64,000 nt of DNA from Gammaproteobacteria bacterium (GTDB lineage Bacteria > Pseudomonadota > Gammaproteobacteria > Enterobacterales > Permianibacteraceae): contig JACPFT010000005.1 in NCBI GenBank assembly GCA_016182845.1, positions 310,001-374,000 of the forward strand. Reading direction: 5' to 3'. Under the pieces are notes generated by a model. It made no database searches and was not told the origin of the DNA. It saw nothing but the letters and a program-made list of their open reading frames with translations. Shown here piece by piece: positions 20,334 to 29,589 of the stretch. A program made the position numbers and the translations under genes. Each line of letters begins with the position of its first letter. The first letter of the stretch is position 1.

Positions 20334-20609
20334 ATGTCGAAGAAGCTGGCGGATTTCTTTCAGAAACTGTCCACAGACGCTGGATTCCTGGGGCAGTTCA
20401 ATTCGGGGGCGACACCGACCGATCTGGCGCGGAATCGCGAGGCGCTAATGAACGCGGAAGGCTTGAGCGAAGACGACAAGAATGTCGTGCGCGGGCATGA
20501 CAACGCGGCTGCTGATGCCGTGCTGCGCCGGCAACTTGGTATCCAGTTGGATGGCTGGAGTAACACCAGCAACACGAACGTCAATATTTCAAGAGTTCAA
20601 AAAGCATAG
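20334..20609 (+). CDS. Putative split-borosin precursor peptide
   Basis: A 91-residue protein with a strong AAAGGAG ribosome-binding site, 50 bp after the methyltransferase. Its N-terminal ~65 residues (LADFFQKLSTDAGFLGQF ... EALMNAEGLSEDDKNVV) follow the helical pattern of the borosin-binding domain of SonA-type precursors and the clasp region of OphMA, a fold often annotated as LigA-like or resembling Nif11 leaders. The C-terminal tail from about residue 69 (GIQLDGWSNTSNTNV and onward) lacks helix signals and is the likely core. It has no cysteine, and is rich in Asn, Ser and Thr, unusual beside the aliphatic cores of fungal borosins. Which residues would be methylated cannot be told from sequence. 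Confidence 0.8.
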   Translation: MSKKLADFFQKLSTDAGFLGQFNSGATPTDLARNREALMNAEGLSEDDKNVVRGHDNAAADAVLRRQLGIQLDGWSNTSNTNVNISRVQKA

Positions 20610-20632
20610 TTCATTATTAGCCCATTCAACGT

Positions 20633-22657
20633 ATGCACCTTATGCGGCTTTTTGGAGTATTCCTTGCGCTGATGCTTAGCTTCGCGGTATCAGCCGAGGA
20701 TACTTCCAATTCATTGATTAGTTGGGAACGCCTGGTTAATGAAGGTGGGGCCGATGCAGGGGAGGCATATTACAATCTCATAAAGTTTTTTGGCCTGACC
20801 GAGCCCAAGCGCGCGTTGAGGCATATTGCCTCGGCAGAAGCTTATTTCAAACAACATCCCAACATACATTGGCAGTCTTTGATTAAGTCGGAGCATGCAT
20901 ATGTTCTGATGTCCGACGGTCAATTGACCGAGGCCATGGCAAAGGCCCTGGAAAGTATTGAATACGCGACGCGGAATCGTGAGCCTCAGGCGTTGGCTCG
21001 GGCCATTATGAATCGTGGCAGTGTGCAATATTCGATAGGCGACTTTGAGACCGCACTTCAAAGCTACCAAGATGCCGGGAAGCGGTATGAGGTACTAGGC
21101 GACACGTTGGGCGTCTTGAGCGTTGATAAAAATATCGGAAATGTGCTTGTTCAAATGGGGCAATACGAACAGGCCGAAGCCATTTACCGGGACATTATCA
21201 AGCGCAGTCAACGAGATCCTCGTTTTGAAGGAGAGTGGGCCGTCGCAGAAGAGGGTTTGGCACGAACGCTGTCGTATATGGAGCGGTTGGATGAGTCGCT
21301 GCCTCATTTTCGAGAGTCTATCCGATTGACCGAGCGTCAACAGCAAGGCAAGGCGATGCAATATACCTTGTCGGGCATGGCCACGGTTTTGTTGAAGCTT
21401 GGAAAAAATGAAGAAGCCTTGGCAACGGTGGAACGCGCTATTGACACGATGCGGCGGGGCGAGGCCGGATTGTTCCTCGGTACGCTCTTGACGCTGAAGT
21501 CGGAAATTCTACTCGCATCGGGACGAAAGGAAGACGCACTCCTTTCCGTGCAGCAAGGATTAAGCTTTGCGGAGAGCCAAAAGGATGCATTCGGGTTATC
21601 TGCGGCTTGGGAGGCCCTATCGGTTGTTTATAAGGCTCAAGGGCAGTACCAGAGGGCGCTTGAAGCGATAATGCAGTCTCAGACGATCCGGGAGAAAATG
21701 ACAAATGAACGGGCCTTGGCCCGAGTAGCCGTTCTGGCCGCTGCTTACCAAGCCGAAAGAACTCAGCACGAAATTGACGTCCTGAATGCGAAAACCAACG
21801 CACAACAGGCAGAGCTCCAGAACCAAAGGAATCAAACCTACTTCTTGGCGACTTTGTCGCTGTTGACCTTGTGCGTGCTTGGATTCGGCCTTTACCGGAG
21901 ACATAACCAACAGATCGTCGCCGAACACCAGCGTGTCAACGACAAGCTGGTCGAATTGGACAGGGTCAAGGACCAGGTGCTGGCCAATACGTCTCATGAG
22001 CTGCGCACGCCGCTGAATGGTATCGTCGGCTTGAGCGAGCTCTTATTGTCGGATGAGTTGACGGACGAAGCGCGCAGCCATGTGCAGATGATTGCCGACA
22101 GCGGTCGGCGCTTGACCCGCCTAGTCGATGATCTGCTGGATCTGTCCAGTATGCGTCAAGGCAAGTTTGTCCTGCATCAGGCCGCCGTGGAGCTGGCGCC
22201 ATTGGTGCGCCAGGTCATCGCCCTGTCGGCATCGGCGGTGCTCGGCAGGCCGGTTCGCTTTCATAACCAGGTGCCGAATGAGCTTCCCAAGGTCTGGGCC
22301 GACAAGGAGCGGCTGCTGCAAGTCCTTCACAACCTGATAGGCAATGCCGCCAAGTTCACCGAGAAGGGAGCGGTGACGGTGAATGCCAACCTGGAAGGGG
22401 GGATGGTGCGCGTGTCGGTCGTGGATACCGGCGGCGGCATCCCGCCGGAGAAGCTGCACACCATTTTCGACGCCTTCGAACAGGCCGATTCGGGAATGAC
22501 GCGACGCCACCAGGGGGCAGGCTTGGGCCTCGCCATCGCCCGCCAACTGGTGGAACTGCATGGCGGCCAGATTGGCGTCCAGTCCACGCCGGGGACGGGC
22601 AGCCTGTTCTGGTTCACCCTGCCTCTAGCCATGGGCAAGCCCCTCGGGCAATCTTGA
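20633..22657 (+). CDS. TPR-sensor histidine kinase in the borosin cassette
   Basis: A 674-residue kinase with a signal peptide (LFGVFLALMLSFAVSA), a periplasmic tetratricopeptide-repeat region (about 40-370), a coiled coil, and one membrane segment (LATLSLLTLCVLGFGLYRR). A cytoplasmic HisKA domain (NTSHELRTPLNGIVG) and HATPase domain (HNLIGNAAKF, DTGGGIPPEK, GAGLGLAIARQL) follow. No receiver or response regulator is adjacent, so the partner is unknown. It begins 23 bp after the precursor gene, so co-transcription is likely. The 5' two-thirds is visibly poorer in G+C than neighbouring genes, suggesting separate ancestry. Starts at 20633 or 20642 are both possible. A sensor role for the RiPP pathway is inference. 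Confidence 0.85.
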   Translation: MHLMRLFGVFLALMLSFAVSAEDTSNSLISWERLVNEGGADAGEAYYNLIKFFGLTEPKRALRHIASAEAYFKQHPNIHWQSLIKSEHAYVLMSDGQLTEAMAKALESIEYATRNREPQALARAIMNRGSVQYSIGDFETALQSYQDAGKRYEVLGDTLGVLSVDKNIGNVLVQMGQYEQAEAIYRDIIKRSQRDPRFEGEWAVAEEGLARTLSYMERLDESLPHFRESIRLTERQQQGKAMQYTLSGMATVLLKLGKNEEALATVERAIDTMRRGEAGLFLGTLLTLKSEILLASGRKEDALLSVQQGLSFAESQKDAFGLSAAWEALSVVYKAQGQYQRALEAIMQSQTIREKMTNERALARVAVLAAAYQAERTQHEIDVLNAKTNAQQAELQNQRNQTYFLATLSLLTLCVLGFGLYRRHNQQIVAEHQRVNDKLVELDRVKDQVLANTSHELRTPLNGIVGLSELLLSDELTDEARSHVQMIADSGRRLTRLVDDLLDLSSMRQGKFVLHQAAVELAPLVRQVIALSASAVLGRPVRFHNQVPNELPKVWADKERLLQVLHNLIGNAAKFTEKGAVTVNANLEGGMVRVSVVDTGGGIPPEKLHTIFDAFEQADSGMTRRHQGAGLGLAIARQLVELHGGQIGVQSTPGTGSLFWFTLPLAMGKPLGQS

Positions 22658-22658
22658 C

Positions 22659-22687
22659 TTGCGTCAAGGGGTGGTCATCCCTAAACT
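22659..22687 (+). promoter_or_regulatory. Candidate promoter for ruvB
   Basis: TTGCGT and TAAACT are separated by 17 bp, ending 45 bp before the ruvB start. The match is modest, but an independent promoter is plausible because ruvB is separated from ruvA by the cassette. Confidence 0.35.
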
Positions 22688-22732
22688 ACCCGCATCTAGC
22701 GTCTAACGCCCCTCCAAACCACAAGATATCCG

Positions 22733-23743
22733 ATGATCGAAGCCGACCGGCTGGTCTCGCCCATTGCTCGCGAGAAGGAAGATGTCGTGGATCGGGCCAT
22801 CCGTCCGACCCGTTTGGCCGATTACACCGGCCAGGCACCCGTGCGCGAGCAGATGGGCATCTTCATCGATGCGGCGCGGCGCCGGGGCGATGCCCTCGAT
22901 CACGTCCTGATCTTCGGTCCGCCGGGCCTGGGCAAGACCACGCTAGCCAATATCATCGCCAATGAGATGGGGGTCGGCATCAAGCAGACCTCGGGTCCTG
23001 TCCTGGAAAAGCCCGGCGATCTGGCCGCGCTCCTAACCAACCTGGAGCCGGGCGATGTGCTCTTTGTCGATGAAATTCATCGACTTAGTCCCGTGGTCGA
23101 AGAAATCCTCTACCCCGCCATGGAGGACTACCAGCTCGACATCATGATCGGCGAGGGGCCGGCAGCCCGTTCCATCAAGCTGGATCTGCCGGCTTTCACG
23201 CTCGTTGGCGCGACGACGCGCGCCGGCATGCTCACCAGCCCCCTGCGCGACCGCTTCGGTATCCTGCAGCGCCTGGAATTCTATTCGGTGGCCGAACTGA
23301 CCACGATTGTGCAACGTTCGGCGCGTATCCTTGGCCTAAAGATGGAAGACGACGGCGCCGTGGAGATCGCGCGCCGGGCGCGGGGCACGCCGCGCATCGT
23401 CAACCGCCTGCTGCGCCGGGTCCGCGATTACGCGGAAGTGAAGGCCGACGGTCGCATCAGCGCGACCGTGGCAGCCCGCGCCCTGGATATGCTAGACGTG
23501 GACGATCAGGGCTTCGACGCCCAGGATCGGCGGCTACTGCTGGCCATCATCGACAAGTTCGACGGCGGGCCGGTGGGCGTCGAATCCCTGGCGGCCGCCA
23601 TCGGCGAGGAACGGGACACCATCGAGGACGTGATCGAGCCCTATCTGATCCAGCAGGGTTATGTGCACCGCACGCCGCGCGGCCGGGTGGCCACGTCCCG
23701 GGCCTATCTGCATTTCGGCCTGGATCGGGACGAGAAGGCATGA
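22733..23743 (+). CDS. ruvB: Holliday junction branch-migration ATPase RuvB
   Basis: Hexameric AAA+ motor for branch migration. Walker A is [15 protein letters not shown], Walker B is [10 protein letters not shown], sensor sequence is [21 protein letters not shown], and the C-terminal winged helix ends in [16 protein letters not shown]. The 336 residues match the family. Its stop overlaps the ybgC start (ATGA). Confidence 0.97.
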   Translation: MIEADRLVSPIAREKEDVVDRAIRPTRLADYTGQAPVREQMGIFIDAARRRGDALDHVLIFGPPGLGKTTLANIIANEMGVGIKQTSGPVLEKPGDLAALLTNLEPGDVLFVDEIHRLSPVVEEILYPAMEDYQLDIMIGEGPAARSIKLDLPAFTLVGATTRAGMLTSPLRDRFGILQRLEFYSVAELTTIVQRSARILGLKMEDDGAVEIARRARGTPRIVNRLLRRVRDYAEVKADGRISATVAARALDMLDVDDQGFDAQDRRLLLAIIDKFDGGPVGVESLAAAIGEERDTIEDVIEPYLIQQGYVHRTPRGRVATSRAYLHFGLDRDEKA

Positions 23744-24177
23744 ACGCGCGCGACGAATTCGTTTTTCCGGTTCGGGTCTATTACGAAGACACGGACTGCG
23801 CCGGCATCGTTTATTACGCCAATTACCTGCGCTTTTTGGAACGGGCACGTACGGAGTGGCTGCGCGCCCTGGGCTTCGCTCAGGATCTGTTAATCGAACA
23901 GGGTGTAGCCTTCGCCGTCACACGGGTAGAGCTGGACTACAAGAAAGCCGCGAGATTCAACGAGTTGCTGCATGCTCTCTGCCAGGTTGAGCAGGTCGGC
24001 AGGGCCAGCATGGAATTCGTGCAGTCGGTGGTCAATGCCGCCGATCCGAGCATCGTCTATGTGTCAGGCCGGGTGAAGGTGGCCTGCATTTCCATGGACG
24101 CTATCAAGGTGCGTCCCATTCCCGAAGCATTGCGCGGCTTGCTGGTGAACGAATCCAGCGAGCCGGTGACCCAATAA
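23740..24177 (+). CDS. ybgC: Tol-Pal-associated acyl-CoA thioesterase YbgC
   Basis: Hotdog thioesterase with the 4-hydroxybenzoyl-CoA thioesterase signature [20 protein letters not shown], including the catalytic aspartate. It is the conserved first gene of the tol-pal cluster and overlaps ruvB by four bases, indicating coupled translation. 145 residues. Confidence 0.94.
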   Translation: MNARDEFVFPVRVYYEDTDCAGIVYYANYLRFLERARTEWLRALGFAQDLLIEQGVAFAVTRVELDYKKAARFNELLHALCQVEQVGRASMEFVQSVVNAADPSIVYVSGRVKVACISMDAIKVRPIPEALRGLLVNESSEPVTQ

Positions 24178-24195
24178 AATAGAAGGTAGAAGACC

Positions 24196-24888
24196 GTGCA
24201 AGGTGAGATGTCCGTACTTAGCCTGCTGATGCATGCCACTCTCGTGGCCAAGCTGGTGCTCGTGATCCTGGTGGCCGCCTCCATGGTGTCCTGGACCATG
24301 ATCTTCCAGCGCATGCGCATCATTCGTGAAGCCCGCGCCGATTTTGACAAGTTCGAAGACCGTTTCTGGTCCGGTATCGACCTCAACAAACTGTACATGG
24401 ACCTGTCCTCGCGCCGGGAACCGCCGCGCGGCCTGGAAACCGTGTTCATGTCCGGATTCAAAGAGTTCGCACGCCTGTCCAAGCAGGCCGGCGCCACCGC
24501 CGACGCCATCCTGGTCGGCTCGGCGCGCGCCATGCGCGTGGCCCTGACCCGCGAAGTCGACAAGCTGGAAACCAATCTGCCCTTCCTGGCAACGGTGGGT
24601 TCCATCTCCCCCTATATCGGCCTGTTCGGTACGGTCTGGGGCATCATGAATTCCTTTATTTCCCTGGGCGCACAGAAGAATGCTTCCCTGGCCACGGTCG
24701 CCCCGGGCATCGCCGAGGCGCTGATCGCCACCGCCGTCGGCCTGTTCGCCGCCATCCCGGCCTATATCGCTTATAACCGTTTCTCCACTCACGTCGAGAA
24801 GATCGAGACCGAGTACGACAATTTCGTCGAGGAATTTACCGGTATCCTCCAGCGCAAGGCCGTCGAAGGCCGCCGCGCCGGCGAGTAA
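24196..24888 (+). CDS. tolQ: Tol-Pal inner-membrane protein TolQ
   Basis: Proton-channel subunit with TolR that energises TolA during cell constriction. Three membrane helices are visible: an N-terminal one (LVAKLVLVILVAASMVSW) and two after residue 130 within the conserved region FLATVGSISPYIGLFGTVWG and EALIATAVGLFAAIPAY. The start is either GTG 24196 (AAGG nine bases upstream) or ATG 24208 (AAGGTGAG closer); both give a normal protein. Confidence 0.95.
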   Translation: MQGEMSVLSLLMHATLVAKLVLVILVAASMVSWTMIFQRMRIIREARADFDKFEDRFWSGIDLNKLYMDLSSRREPPRGLETVFMSGFKEFARLSKQAGATADAILVGSARAMRVALTREVDKLETNLPFLATVGSISPYIGLFGTVWGIMNSFISLGAQKNASLATVAPGIAEALIATAVGLFAAIPAYIAYNRFSTHVEKIETEYDNFVEEFTGILQRKAVEGRRAGE

Positions 24889-24906
24889 GGACGGAAGCCT
24901 AAGAGC

Positions 24907-25332
24907 ATGGCCAAGCGTAAACACCGCAAGCTGGTCTCCGAGCTGAACGTCGTGCCCTATATCGACGTGATGCTGGTGCTGCTGGTGATCTTCATGGTCA
25001 CCGCCCCCATGATCACCGCCAGCGTCAGCGTCGACCTACCGCAATCCAAGGCGCTGCCTTCGCCGCCTAAGGACCAGCCGCCGATCCTGGTGCAAGTGGA
25101 CTCGGCTGGCGTCGTGTCGCTGAAACTGGGCGATCTGACCGTCGGCGTGGTCAGCGACGAGGAGTTGGTGACCTCGGTGAAGACCCATCTGGCGGACCCC
25201 AAGAATGCGGGCACAGCGGTTTATGTGGGCGGTGACAAGGCCGTGGCCTATGAAAAGGTCATCAAGGCCCTGGGCGTGCTGGCCGAGGCTGGCGTAGCCA
25301 ATGTCGGCCTTATGTCGCAATCTGAGCAATAA
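24907..25332 (+). CDS. tolR: Tol-Pal inner-membrane protein TolR
   Basis: ExbD/TolR family protein with one N-terminal membrane helix. The sequence VVPYIDVMLVLLVIFMVTAP contains the conserved proton-relay aspartate. A periplasmic domain of about 95 residues follows. 141 residues; 18 bp after tolQ. Confidence 0.95.
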   Translation: MAKRKHRKLVSELNVVPYIDVMLVLLVIFMVTAPMITASVSVDLPQSKALPSPPKDQPPILVQVDSAGVVSLKLGDLTVGVVSDEELVTSVKTHLADPKNAGTAVYVGGDKAVAYEKVIKALGVLAEAGVANVGLMSQSEQ

Positions 25333-25359
25333 GTTTCGAGCAGGAAGGAAGTAGACGGC

Positions 25360-26346
25360 ATGAGCGAGAAACGCGGATACAAGTTGCCGGCCATCCTGGC
25401 CGTGGGCTTGCACGTCCTCATCCTCATCTTCCTCGTCGTCAAGTTCGACTGGTTCAAGGACGAGGAAATCATCGCCAGCGGCACGCCGGGCCCCATCATC
25501 AATGCCACGGCGGTCAATTCCGTCCAGGTGGAAAAGCAGCTGGACAAGCTGGCTGAGGCCAAGAAGAAGCAGCTGGACAAGGAGCGGCGCGAAAAGGAAA
25601 AAGCCCAGAAGGAGCTGGAAAAGCTGGAGGATCAGCGCAAGGAGGCCGAGGCCGAGGCCAAGGCCGCGAAGGAGAAGGCCGCGAACGATAAGCGCGAGGC
25701 CGAAGAAGCTGCGCAGAAAAAGGAAGAGTTGCTGAAGCAGCGGCAGCAGGCCGAGGAAGAGGTCAAGGCCGCCGAGGCGAAACGCGTTGAAACCGCGAAA
25801 AAGCTCGAAGAGCAGCGCCGCCAAGAAGTCGTCGAGCAGAAGAAAAAAGAACAACTGAAGCGTAAGGAACAAGAAGAAAAGGAACGCAAGCTCGCCGAAG
25901 CGAACAAAAAGAAGGAAGAGGCCGAGAAAAAGAAGAAGGCCGAAGCCGAGAAGAAGAAAAAAGCCGAGGTGGCGCGCAAGAAGGCCGAGCGGGAAGAATT
26001 GGAACGACAGATGGCCGAGGAGCTGGCTGCCGAGGCCGGTGAAGTGTCGGCGGCGCGTGCCGCGCAGACCGCGTCTCGCGCGGGCCAGTATGGTGCATTG
26101 ATCGAGTCGCACGTCCGCCGTTTCCTGACCGGCGTCCCTCCAGAATTCAAAGGTTCAGTGGATATTCAATTCAAGATTGCTATTGATGGGTCTGTGATTG
26201 CTATAGGTAGTTGCGATGGCGACATCAATGTCTGTTCACGGGTCACCGCGGCGATTCAAAAGGCGAATCCCTTACCGCCGCCGCCCGACGAAGATGTGAT
26301 GAATTTATTGAATAGCAATGCTGTTCAATTTATTCCTAATCCCTAA
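25360..26346 (+). CDS. tolA: Tol-Pal protein TolA
   Basis: Links the inner-membrane TolQR motor to TolB-Pal at the outer membrane. It has an N-terminal membrane helix ([18 protein letters not shown]), a long Lys/Glu/Ala-rich coiled coil (about residues 55-230) and a C-terminal globular domain ending [15 protein letters not shown]. 328 residues. Confidence 0.94.
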   Translation: MSEKRGYKLPAILAVGLHVLILIFLVVKFDWFKDEEIIASGTPGPIINATAVNSVQVEKQLDKLAEAKKKQLDKERREKEKAQKELEKLEDQRKEAEAEAKAAKEKAANDKREAEEAAQKKEELLKQRQQAEEEVKAAEAKRVETAKKLEEQRRQEVVEQKKKEQLKRKEQEEKERKLAEANKKKEEAEKKKKAEAEKKKKAEVARKKAEREELERQMAEELAAEAGEVSAARAAQTASRAGQYGALIESHVRRFLTGVPPEFKGSVDIQFKIAIDGSVIAIGSCDGDINVCSRVTAAIQKANPLPPPPDEDVMNLLNSNAVQFIPNP

Positions 26347-26377
26347 GCGCCATTGGCTGCATTTAAGGAACTTGGCG

Positions 26378-27727
26378 ATGATATTGCGCAATTTGATTGG
26401 TCTAGTTGGCTTCGGTCTAACGCTGGCGTTCTCGACCGCGACCTTTGCGGAGAGCAAGTTCGTAATCCGTGGCGCCGCCGATAATGCCATTCCCGTGGCC
26501 GTGGCGCCCTTTCGCTTCAATGGCATGCAGGTTCCGTCGGAGAACCTGGCCCGCGTGATCGGCGATGACCTCCGTCGAACCGGCCAGTTTACCCCCAAGG
26601 CCGATGCCGAGATGCCCCAGGCGCCGAGCACGGCCGCCGAGGTGGACTACGGCCGCTGGCGCCAGGCGGCGGTAGATTACCTCGTCGTCGGCCAAGTCAA
26701 CGAACTGGGCCCGGATCAGTATGAAGTGCGCTTCGAGCTGGTGGACGTGTTTGGCCGCCAGGGCGGGGCGGGGCTGTTGCAGGGCGGTCAGCTGATGACT
26801 GGAGGCACTAACGTCCTGGAGGCGCGCGTGGCGCGCATCGGCGGTGATGCCTTCCGGCGCTATGCCCACCAGATCAGCGACGTGGTCTACGAGAAGCTGA
26901 CCGGCGTGCGCGGCGCCTTCTCCACGCGCCTTGCCTATGTGCAAGTGGAGATGAATTTGCGCGACGCATACCAGCTGTTTGTCGCCGATTACGACGGTTC
27001 TAATCCGCAACGGGTTCGCGCGTCCCGCATGCCCATCATGTCGCCGTCTTGGTCGCCGGATGGACAGAAACTGGCCTATGTGACGTTCGAGAACCGCCGT
27101 AGCGAAGTCGTTATTCACAGCATTTATCAGAATCAACGCCAGGTTGTGGCCAACTTCAAGGGCATCAACGGCGCGCCGGAATGGTCGCCCGATGGCCGCT
27201 CGCTAGCTCTGGTGCTGTCCAAGGACGGCAATCCGGACATCTACCTCATGGATCTGGCTTCGCGCAGCCTGCGCCGCGTGACCAATACCCCGGCCATCGA
27301 GACCGAACCCTCGTTCTCGCCGGACGGCCAGACCCTGTACTTCACCTCGGATCGCGGCGGCAGGCCCCAGGTTTACAGCACCAGCCTTGCGAGTGGTGCG
27401 ACGCAGCGTGTAACATTTACCGGCATTTACAACGCCAGTCCCAGCCTGAGCCGCGATGGCAAGAAAATGGTCCTGTTGCACCGCGACAACACCGGCTTCA
27501 AGATCGCGAGCCAGGATCTGGCCAGCGGCCAGATCAGCGTGCTGACCGAAACCTCCCTGGATGAGTCGCCCACCGTGGCGCCCAACGGCAGCATGGTCAT
27601 TCACGCTACCAGCCTGGGACGCAACCGTATCCTGAACCTGGTCTCGGCCAACGGCCGTTACCGCAGCAAACTGCTGTTCGGTCGCGGCGATCTGCGCTCG
27701 CCTGCCTGGTCGCCGTTTCTGAATTGA
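26378..27727 (+). CDS. tolB: Tol-Pal periplasmic protein TolB
   Basis: Periplasmic beta-propeller that binds Pal. It has a signal peptide ending near TATFA-ES, an N-terminal domain, then repeated WSPDG/FSPDG blades ([43 protein letters not shown]). The ATG at 26378 follows AAGGA; the longer open frame overlaps tolA and is less likely. 449 residues. Confidence 0.95.
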   Translation: MILRNLIGLVGFGLTLAFSTATFAESKFVIRGAADNAIPVAVAPFRFNGMQVPSENLARVIGDDLRRTGQFTPKADAEMPQAPSTAAEVDYGRWRQAAVDYLVVGQVNELGPDQYEVRFELVDVFGRQGGAGLLQGGQLMTGGTNVLEARVARIGGDAFRRYAHQISDVVYEKLTGVRGAFSTRLAYVQVEMNLRDAYQLFVADYDGSNPQRVRASRMPIMSPSWSPDGQKLAYVTFENRRSEVVIHSIYQNQRQVVANFKGINGAPEWSPDGRSLALVLSKDGNPDIYLMDLASRSLRRVTNTPAIETEPSFSPDGQTLYFTSDRGGRPQVYSTSLASGATQRVTFTGIYNASPSLSRDGKKMVLLHRDNTGFKIASQDLASGQISVLTETSLDESPTVAPNGSMVIHATSLGRNRILNLVSANGRYRSKLLFGRGDLRSPAWSPFLN

Positions 27728-27795
27728 ACCCAGGCCATTGGCTGGCCCTGACGAATTAACTGTTTGAATTTGCTAAAACTTGTAAGGAAAACCTC

Positions 27796-28299
27796 ATGAA
27801 GCTGATTACCCTGGTTACCGCCCTGGTCCTGTCCCTGAGCATGGCCGCCTGTACCACCACCAAGACCAACACCGGTTCCGGCACCGAAGGCACGGGCTCT
27901 GGCATCGATGCCAATGCCGCTTCCCAGATGAGCGCCGCCGAAGCCCAGGCCGAAGAGCTGCGCCGCCTGCGCGAGCAGGGCAAGATCGTCTACTTCGACT
28001 TCGACTCCAATGTGATCCGTCCGGAATACAACGAGATCCTGGCGAACCACGGTCAGTTCCTGGCCCAGCACCCGGAACAGAAGATCGTGATCAACGGCCA
28101 TACCGATGAGCGCGGCAGTCCGGAATACAACATCGGCCTCGGCGAGCGTCGTGCCAAGGCCGTGGCCACCATCCTGATGAGCCATGGCGTGCAGCCCAGC
28201 CAGATCGAAACCGTGTCCTATGGCGAAGAACGTCCGGCCGATGCCGGCCATAGCGAAGAATCCTGGGCTCAGAACCGCCGTGCGGAACTGATGTACTGA
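27796..28299 (+). CDS. pal: Peptidoglycan-associated lipoprotein Pal
   Basis: Outer-membrane lipoprotein that anchors the envelope to peptidoglycan. The signal peptide ends in SMAAC, the lipidated cysteine. The C-terminal OmpA-like domain has IVYFDFDSN and NGHTDERGSPEYNIGLGERR, the diaminopimelate-binding region. 167 residues. An AAGGA site precedes the ATG. Confidence 0.95.
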   Translation: MKLITLVTALVLSLSMAACTTTKTNTGSGTEGTGSGIDANAASQMSAAEAQAEELRRLREQGKIVYFDFDSNVIRPEYNEILANHGQFLAQHPEQKIVINGHTDERGSPEYNIGLGERRAKAVATILMSHGVQPSQIETVSYGEERPADAGHSEESWAQNRRAELMY

Positions 28300-28305
28300 G
28301 ATTTT

Positions 28306-28379
28306 CTTACGCTTCGGCGTAAGTGATTGAAAAACAACCCGGTTTGTGTGGCATTCACAAGGAGCGCCACACCCCGGGT
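28306..28379 (+). other. Two hairpins between pal and cpoB
   Basis: A perfect 7-bp stem with TTCG loop (CTTACGC/GCGTAAG, 28306-28323) is followed by a longer stem in which AACCCGG and TGTGTGGC pair with GCCACAC and CCGGGTT (28336-28379). There is no T-run directly after either. They may protect the abundant pal mRNA 3' end or attenuate cpoB; that is inference. Confidence 0.55.
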
Positions 28380-28431
28380 TGGATTGTTTTAGGGCAGTGA
28401 CTGCCTAACGGTAGGTTCCAAGGGTGAATCC

Positions 28432-29451
28432 ATGAAGCGCGTGTCGGTTTTTCGTATCGGTGTCTTTAGCCTGGCCTTGGCTACGGCGGGCCTGGCCCAG
28501 GCGGCTAGCCCGGTGGCTGGCGACTATGAAGAGTCCTATTCGGCCCAGGGCAATGACCTGAGCCGCCTGGAACGCCTGTCCGACGACGAGCGCCTAGCCC
28601 GCCTGGAACGCCTGCAGGACTCTGGCGTCAAGTACCAGGGTCAACTCTTGCAACAGATCCAGCAGCTTCAGCAACAGTTGGCGGAACTGCAGGGCACCCT
28701 GGAGGAAACCCAATACAAATTGCGGCAGCTGGAGCAGCGTGGCGGCGTTGCGGGCGCGGCGCCAGCTGGCACCCAGACCTACTCGACCCAGAACGGCTAC
28801 ACCGTGGCGCCGCCCCAGGACGCCATGCCCGTCGATCCTAGCCAGTCGGCCGTGCAGTCCGCACCGCAAACCGCGCCGGGCGCGGCCATCGATCCGAACC
28901 AGCCCCTGCCGGATACTCAGGGCACCGCGTCCGCCGATACGGGCATGGGTCCCGGCTTCGGCGGCGCCATTTCCACAGGCGCGCCCAGCCCGGCCGGCGC
29001 CGCGCCGGCCCAAGTGCAGCTCCCGGCTTCGGCCCAGGCGGCTCCGGCCCTGGTTCAGCCGCCCAGCGCCAACGAGCTGGCGGACCTGGACAAGGCCTTC
29101 CAAATGGTGCGCAGCAAGCAGTACGACGCGGCGGCGGCGGCCTACAAGCAGTTCATCGGCAATTACCCGAACAGCGAGAGCACGCCCACGGCCCATTACT
29201 GGCTGGGCCAGGTGTATTTCGCCAAGCGGGATTACGATGCCTCCCAGAAGGAATTCCAGACCGTGCTGGAGCGCTACCCGGGTCATGCCAAGACCGACGA
29301 GGCCATGCTCAAGCTGGCCTATATTCACCAGAGCAAGGGCAATAATCCCAAGGCCATCAGCGTCTACAACGAGATCCTGAAGCGCTTCCCGGGCAAGCCC
29401 TCCGCCCAGTTGGCCGGCAAGCGCCTGGAGGCGCTGAAGAAGAGCGGTTGA
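28432..29451 (+). CDS. cpoB: Cell division coordinator CpoB (YbgF)
   Basis: Periplasmic protein that coordinates Tol-Pal with peptidoglycan synthesis. It has a signal peptide ending GLAQAA, a Gln/Leu-rich coiled coil (about residues 60-102), a long Pro/Ala-rich linker (about 105-215) and a C-terminal TPR domain (AHYWLGQVYFAKRDYDAS, MLKLAYIHQSKGNNPKAI). The linker is longer than in E. coli. 339 residues. Confidence 0.92.
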   Translation: MKRVSVFRIGVFSLALATAGLAQAASPVAGDYEESYSAQGNDLSRLERLSDDERLARLERLQDSGVKYQGQLLQQIQQLQQQLAELQGTLEETQYKLRQLEQRGGVAGAAPAGTQTYSTQNGYTVAPPQDAMPVDPSQSAVQSAPQTAPGAAIDPNQPLPDTQGTASADTGMGPGFGGAISTGAPSPAGAAPAQVQLPASAQAAPALVQPPSANELADLDKAFQMVRSKQYDAAAAAYKQFIGNYPNSESTPTAHYWLGQVYFAKRDYDASQKEFQTVLERYPGHAKTDEAMLKLAYIHQSKGNNPKAISVYNEILKRFPGKPSAQLAGKRLEALKKSG

Positions 29452-29466
29452 TTCCGTTCGGGTGGG

Positions 29467-29544
29467 AGTCCGTTCATCCTTCGACTTGGCCTGTCCTGAG
29501 CTTGCCGAAGGGCCGCTGGCGCGGCTACTCAGGACGAACGGACT
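29467..29544. repeat. Dispersed inverted repeat, family B
   Basis: The ends AGTCCGTTC and GAACGGACT enclose CTTCGACTTGGCCTGTCCTGAG and ACTCAGGACGAACGG words. It lies in the cpoB-queE gap. The same vocabulary recurs at 30250, 53973 and 62247. Confidence 0.75.
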
Positions 29545-29589
29545 TTGAGCATCTTGTCGCCGCCGCTTGTTCCGATTTTGTAGAGTTCC

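Noticed and set aside
20633-22657. Reading the TPR kinase as a hybrid sensor with receiver domain
   Set aside because: The protein ends just after the HATPase G2 region; no Asp receiver motif is present.
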